Shown here: in pieces, positions 6,332-9,062 of the stretch
How the letters are laid out: every line of letters begins with the position of its first letter
Position numbering within the stretch: the stretch's first letter is position 1
Assembly (NCBI GenBank): GCA_016284975.1
Contig: JAEEPV010000206.1
Span: forward strand, 1-9,062
Source: Solobacterium sp.
Lineage (GTDB): Bacteria > Bacillota_I > Bacilli_A > Erysipelotrichales > Erysipelotrichaceae
Direction of reading: 5' to 3'
DNA length: 9,062 nucleotides
Made by a program: the position numbers and the translations under genes
Notes under the pieces: generated by a model
What the model was told of the DNA's origin: nothing
The model's database searches: none
The model's input: the letters and a program-made list of their open reading frames with translations, nothing else

Positions 6332-7258
6332 TCATTCTTCCGCAAGGAGGAATTCCAGCATGCGCTCCTTGTAATCCGGCGCAAGATCATATACCGCATG
6401 TCCGTAACCGTCATACATATACAGTTCACAATGGGAACTGTTTTTCAGTCCTTCTGCGATCTTTCTCGACGCATCTCCTCCAAGAACTCTGTCATCTTCG
6501 GATCCAATAACCAGAACTGGCTGCGTAATCGTTCCAAGCTGATCTGATACATCAAAACCGTCTGCAGCTTCGGCAATGACCGCAAAACTTTCCAGTTCTT
6601 CTTTCGTAACCGTCGCCGCAGCACTTTCCAGCATCTCTTTTGAATTCTCATAAACTTCCGCCGGATAAACCGCTTCTCCAAAAGACAGATACAGACCTTT
6701 CGCATCTCCGGCTTTGGCAAGCCCGACCCATTCGCCGATCTTTCGATACTGTTCTTCCCCAACACAGGCAGAAGACGAGCCAAGGATCAGCTTATGAACA
6801 AGTTCCGGGTCATTTATTGCGATTTTCAATGCGATCATACCGCCCTGAGATGCCCCAAAGAAATCCGCCTGTTCAATTCCAAGCGCGCGTACTGCCGCTG
6901 CGGTATCTTTTGCCATATCATCGATCGAATAGGTATCCGGATGATCTTTTCTCCGGTCAAAGAAATAAAGCGTATACTCATCTGCCATTACTTTATAAGC
7001 TTCTGCAATCGCTTCTGCAGACGGCATGATACTCTGTACGCTCTGCCCCGGTATTGCCACAAAAACCTTTTTACCATTTCCGAATCTGCAGTAATCCATT
7101 GTAAATTCATCAGTCTTTACCGTATCTACCTGAACATTCATCGTTTCGTTCCTCTCCTCTGTCGTCTCAGCTTCTTTCTTCTCAGTACATCCTGCAAACA
7201 GGATTCCTGCCGCAAGAACGGATATCACCATCCGGCTTATAGTTCGCAGTTTTGACAT
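6332..7258 (-). CDS. Lipoprotein-anchored alpha/beta hydrolase
   Basis: A 308-residue alpha/beta hydrolase with an N-terminal lipoprotein signal: basic MSKLRTISR, hydrophobic VISVLAAGILFAG and a lipobox ending at Cys24. A charged linker (about 25-42, rich in Glu, Lys and Thr) leads to the catalytic domain. The nucleophile elbow is GASQGG with Ser137, followed by the acid at GSEDD (Asp255 or 256) and the histidine at YGHAVYD (His287), in the correct order and spacing. The oxyanion region is IPGQSV (69-74). It should cleave ester or amide bonds outside the cell, bound to the membrane; the substrate is unknown. The ATG at 7258 has AAGGA nine bases upstream. A longer frame to 7315 adds only a charged tail (KRSEKEKG) that would spoil the signal peptide, so it is rejected. 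It heads the permease-GNAT-ligase cluster. Confidence 0.92.
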   Translation of the reverse strand: MSKLRTISRMVISVLAAGILFAGCTEKKEAETTEERNETMNVQVDTVKTDEFTMDYCRFGNGKKVFVAIPGQSVQSIMPSAEAIAEAYKVMADEYTLYFFDRRKDHPDTYSIDDMAKDTAAAVRALGIEQADFFGASQGGMIALKIAINDPELVHKLILGSSSACVGEEQYRKIGEWVGLAKAGDAKGLYLSFGEAVYPAEVYENSKEMLESAAATVTKEELESFAVIAEAADGFDVSDQLGTITQPVLVIGSEDDRVLGGDASRKIAEGLKNSSHCELYMYDGYGHAVYDLAPDYKERMLEFLLAEE

Positions 7259-7342
7259 AATTCTTATTCCTTTTTCTTTTTCAGATCGCTTTCTATTTTC
7301 GCACATCTCGTCCAAAACGTCTTTCCGTTTCCTTCGGCATAT

Positions 7343-7387
7343 AAAAAAGAGACGTTTCTCTGGCAGATCTGCCGTGATAACGCCTCT
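7343..7387 (-). terminator. Strong intrinsic terminator after the lipocalin-like lipoprotein gene
   Basis: On the minus strand, AGAGGCGTT and AACGTCTCT form a nine-bp stem with one G-U pair, closely followed by a run of six T. The apical region contains a perfect palindrome, GGCAGATCTGCC (7362-7373), that can form its own small hairpin, giving a branched structure. It begins 22 bases after the stop codon at 7409. It separates this gene from the hydrolase cluster, which must start from its own promoter or from read-through. Confidence 0.88.
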
Positions 7388-7408
7388 ATCCGTTCTTTCG
7401 GGTCTTGA

Positions 7409-7903
7409 TTACTTGCGTCCGAATACAGATACAACATGGATGTAAGGATCGTTGCCGATGTATTCCCGCATCAGAACATCCTCAACCGGATCATAGATGA
7501 AGGTTTCTTCATCGGAACCGGTAACTGTGTAGGTTCCTTCCGGATCGGTTACCCAGCTCAGTTCTGTTTCCGCCTGATCCGGGCCAGCTACAACCAGCAG
7601 TGTTCCGGTGCCGTCTTCATTGAATGTATAGACGTTCTCCTTCTCACTGAACATGGATGCGTGATCTGCTTCCTGAACTTCTGCAGGTTCTTCCCCATCT
7701 TTTTCAGAAACGAGAACCTTGGAGAGCTGCCAGGAGCCTACGATCGCAGCCTTATTGCTGTTGTCCGCAACAGTTTCAGTCTGTGCTTCCGCTGTTGCTT
7801 CTGGAGCAGCAGTTTCTTCTGGTTTTTCTGCTGTCTTGCAGGCAGCCATACTCATAGCGAGTGCACCAACTGCCATTACTGACAAGAATTTGTTGTTCTT
7901 CAT
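7409..7903 (-). CDS. Small lipoprotein with lipocalin-like domain
   Basis: A 164-residue secreted lipoprotein. Its N-terminus MKNNKFLSVMAVGALAMSMA precedes a lipobox MAAC with Cys22. A low-complexity linker rich in Ala, Glu, Thr and Pro spans about 24-50. The remaining domain starts VGSWQLSKV (55-63), then VYTFNEDGTGTLLV (91-104), a tryptophan strand ELSWVTD (114-120) and YTVTGSDEETFIYD (125-138). This order of short strands, with a GxW start and an FNEDGTG turn, is the pattern of Bacillota lipocalin-like lipoproteins, eight-stranded barrels that may bind small ligands or reflect envelope stress; no ligand is known here. The start has AAGGAGG just ahead of the ATG (AAGGAGG-AAAGAAAAA-ATG). It is a single-gene transcript, closed by a strong terminator. 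It is divergent from azlC. Confidence 0.9.
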   Translation of the reverse strand: MKNNKFLSVMAVGALAMSMAACKTAEKPEETAAPEATAEAQTETVADNSNKAAIVGSWQLSKVLVSEKDGEEPAEVQEADHASMFSEKENVYTFNEDGTGTLLVVAGPDQAETELSWVTDPEGTYTVTGSDEETFIYDPVEDVLMREYIGNDPYIHVVSVFGRK

Positions 7904-7930
7904 TTTTTCTTTCCTCCTTGATGCAGATAA

Positions 7931-7959
7931 AGACTACTCACTTTTTACGGTAAATTCAA
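7931..7959 (-). promoter_or_regulatory. Weak candidate promoter of the lipocalin-like lipoprotein gene
   Basis: On the minus strand TTGAAT (7959-7954) stands 17 bases from TAGTCT (7936-7931). The -35 matches four of six consensus bases; the -10 matches only three. A poor match of this kind often needs an activator, and a tandem repeat lies three bases upstream. The promoter call is an inference. Confidence 0.3.
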
Positions 7960-7962
7960 TCG

Positions 7963-7984
7963 TTTTATCTGAATTTTATCTGAA
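7963..7984. repeat. Perfect 11-bp tandem direct repeat, possible response-regulator site
   Basis: TTTTATCTGAA occurs twice with no gap (7963-7973 and 7974-7984). On the minus strand it reads TTCAGATAAAA twice, ending about three bases before the candidate -35 of the lipoprotein gene. OmpR/PhoB-type regulators typically bind 11-bp direct repeats at or just upstream of the -35. A related CAGATAAA lies at 7924-7931, and the reverse TTCAGATA at 8031-8038. The regulator is unknown. Confidence 0.6.
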
Positions 7985-7989
7985 CATTT

Positions 7990-8020
7990 TTGTCCAACAA
8001 ATCCTTGCTATCAAGGACAA
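7990..8020. repeat. Nested inverted repeats in the divergent intergenic region
   Basis: TCCTTG (8002-8007) and CAAGGA (8012-8017) form a perfect 6-bp stem with a 4-base loop. An overlapping pair, TTGTCC (7990-7995) and GGACAA (8015-8020), makes an alternative structure. There is no T-tract, so it is not a terminator. It sits between the divergent lipoprotein and azlC promoters and could be an operator for either gene, but no regulator gene is nearby. Confidence 0.5.
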
Positions 8021-8080
8021 GATCATCTGTTTCAGATACCCTATTAACGAAATCTTATTCATGTAATGTTGGAACAGAAA

Positions 8081-8089
8081 TGCTATATT
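8081..8089 (+). promoter_or_regulatory. Candidate extended -10 promoter directly ahead of azlC
   Basis: TGCTATATT matches the extended -10 form TGnTATAAT with five of six hexamer bases. The hexamer ends seven bases before the azlC ATG, placing the predicted transcript start at or within one base of that codon. No clear -35 lies 17 bases upstream (ATGTAA). Confidence 0.45.
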
Positions 8090-8096
8090 TTCTCAT

Positions 8097-8801
8097 ATGA
8101 AAAACAAAATACCGTTCATTTCCGGAACGGATGTCAAAGCAGCACTGAATACTTCCCTGCCGATCATGGTGACGTTTATCGTGCTTGGAACCGGTTACGG
8201 GATCTTGATGCAGAAACATGGATTCGGACCGTTCTGGTCACTGTTCTCCGGCATTGTGATTTTCAGTGGCACCGCGCAGTTCGTCAGTGTTTCCTTTCTG
8301 GAAACCGGATCTTTTCTGATGGCAGCTGTAACAGCGCTCATGGTTTCTGCCCGTCATATCTTCTTCAGTATCTCGATGATCGGACGCTACAAAGATGAAG
8401 GAAATCGTAAGTGGTATCTGTTTTATGCATTATGTGATGAGACCTATGCCATGTTAAGCAGAGACCTTCTTCCGGAAGGAGCGAATCTCAGCAATTACCG
8501 TCTTCTGATCACATTGTTTAACCAGTCTTCCTGGATCCTTGGATCCTTTCTCGGAGGATGGATCGGAACACTTCTGACGTTTAATTCGACTGGCATCGAT
8601 TTTGCGATGACTGCTCTTTTTACAACCGTATTCCTCCAGCAGTGGATCGATCAGAAAAATCACACCCCTGCTCTGCTTGGTCTATTCGCAACATTCATCT
8701 GCCGGATTCTATTTGGAAAAGATCTGTTTCTGATTCCGGCCATGATCATTATTATTGCCGTACTTACGATGAAACGTAAGGAACTGGAAGAGGAGGTCTG
8801 A
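8097..8801 (+). CDS. azlC: AzlC family branched-chain amino acid export permease
   Basis: A 234-residue membrane protein of the AzlC/YgaZ family, the large subunit of a two-part exporter for branched-chain amino acids. Family signatures are present: SGTAQFVSV (57-65), a variant of the NARH motif as SARHIFFS (84-91), and DETYA (114-118). Hydrophobic helices occupy about 20-40, 45-65, 72-96, 135-160, 166-182, 190-206 and 209-226. With AzlD it moves leucine, isoleucine, valine or analogues out of the cell. The ATG at 8097 is the only start: an in-frame TAA at 8064-8066 precedes it and no ATG, GTG or TTG lies between. No Shine-Dalgarno site is seen; GGAAC is 22 bases away. A -10-like element ends seven bases before the ATG, so the mRNA may be leaderless. 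The azlD ribosome site overlaps its end. Confidence 0.93.
   Translation: MKNKIPFISGTDVKAALNTSLPIMVTFIVLGTGYGILMQKHGFGPFWSLFSGIVIFSGTAQFVSVSFLETGSFLMAAVTALMVSARHIFFSISMIGRYKDEGNRKWYLFYALCDETYAMLSRDLLPEGANLSNYRLLITLFNQSSWILGSFLGGWIGTLLTFNSTGIDFAMTALFTTVFLQQWIDQKNHTPALLGLFATFICRILFGKDLFLIPAMIIIIAVLTMKRKELEEEV
8791..8796 (+). promoter_or_regulatory. Ribosome binding site for azlD
   Basis: AGGAGG lies within the last codons of azlC, six bases before the azlD ATG at 8803. It is the strongest site near the right edge and contrasts with the absence of one before azlC. Confidence 0.85.
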
Positions 8802-8802
8802 T

Positions 8803-9062
8803 ATGACAAGAGAAGTACATGCCATAATCATCCTGCTCATAATTGGTGCAGTTACCCTTGCGACAAGGATCCTCCCTGTACTGATTTTTGGAAGAAACGA
8901 AAACATTCCTTCCTACATCCTTTATCTAGGCAAGACGGTTCCATATACCGCCATGGGACTTCTGATCATTTACTGTCTGAAGGATGTCCGTATTACACAG
9001 AGGCCTTACGGTCTGCCGGAGCTCATCGCATTGTCCGTCGTAACAGGAACCTATCTTTGGAA
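8803..9062 (+). CDS. azlD: AzlD family small exporter subunit (truncated by window end)
   Basis: The first 86 codons of a protein that usually has about 100-110 residues; the end lies past the window. It has a hydrophobic N-terminal helix (IIILLIIGAVTLATRILPVLIF), where TRxLP is a conserved AzlD feature, then PSYILYLGKTVPYTAMGLLIIYCLKDV, the family's second core with the LGK and YCLKDV pattern. A third helix begins at about residue 73. It pairs with AzlC in the membrane to export branched-chain amino acids. The ATG is one base after the azlC stop and has AGGAGG six bases upstream, so both subunits come from one mRNA. No frameshift or stop occurs within the visible part. Confidence 0.9.
   Translation, partial: MTREVHAIIILLIIGAVTLATRILPVLIFGRNENIPSYILYLGKTVPYTAMGLLIIYCLKDVRITQRPYGLPELIALSVVTGTYLW

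Noticed and set aside
6794..7255. Plus-strand open frame of 153 codons opposite the hydrolase
   Set aside because: Product is rich in Cys, His, Arg and Tyr without a domain; the minus strand carries the full Ser-Asp-His triad.
7259..7315. N-terminal extension of the hydrolase to base 7315
   Set aside because: Adds a charged segment ahead of a canonical lipoprotein signal; the ATG at 7258 has its own AAGGA site.
7436..7882. Plus-strand open frame of 148 codons across the lipocalin-like lipoprotein
   Set aside because: Cys/Phe-rich low-quality product that runs opposite a gene with a strong ribosome binding site, lipobox and terminator.
8535..8552. Two GGATCCTT copies in azlC
   Set aside because: They fall in codons for a Trp-Ile-Leu-Gly-Ser-Phe membrane segment; codon repetition explains them.

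Overview
The window reads as ordinary chromosomal DNA from a low-to-mid GC Bacillota (Firmicutes), most likely a gut-type Clostridia or Erysipelotrichia. The reasons are purine-rich Shine-Dalgarno sites (GGAGGTG, AGGAGG, AAGGAGG), short-hairpin intrinsic terminators, three secreted lipoproteins with gram-positive-style lipoboxes, and family content (N-terminal zinc-ribbon membrane protein, AzlC/AzlD, PaaK/CapK-like ligase, TauE/SafE) typical of that phylum. The genus cannot be fixed from the sequence alone. I saw no insertion sequence, CRISPR array, tRNA, rRNA or phage gene.

Layout. (i) 1-156: left-edge regulatory DNA, with a possible extended -10 and a strong ribosome binding site. (ii) 157-909 (+): double zinc-ribbon membrane protein, ending at a bidirectional terminator (947-980) shared with the convergent cluster. 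(iii) 3693-1001 (-): MFS exporter, flavodoxin-like protein (4-base overlap), an unrecognised cytosolic protein and a small lipoprotein, all tightly spaced. (iv) 7258-3737 (-): lipoprotein alpha/beta hydrolase, TauE/SafE-type permease, GNAT acetyltransferase and PaaK/CapK-like adenylate-forming ligase, with gaps of about 4-16 bases and a short terminator-like hairpin after the ligase. (v) 7903-7409 (-): a lipocalin-like lipoprotein with its own strong terminator. (vi) 7904-8096: a 193-base divergent regulatory region rich in small repeats. (vii) 8097 to the right edge (+): azlC and the start of azlD, a branched-chain amino acid export pair.

The genes on the minus strand from 7258 to 1001 may be read as one or two transcripts. 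Together they encode an acid-activating ligase, an acyltransferase, two membrane transporters, a flavodoxin and a surface hydrolase. This could be a small acyl-metabolism or detoxification/export module, but that link rests only on gene order. The most unusual sequence-level signals are: azlC has a -10-like element ending seven bases before its only possible ATG and no ribosome binding site (possible leaderless mRNA); a similar arrangement precedes the MFS gene; and a perfect 11-bp tandem repeat sits just upstream of the lipocalin-like lipoprotein gene, a spacing typical of OmpR/PhoB-type response-regulator sites. Nothing here proves a new system.
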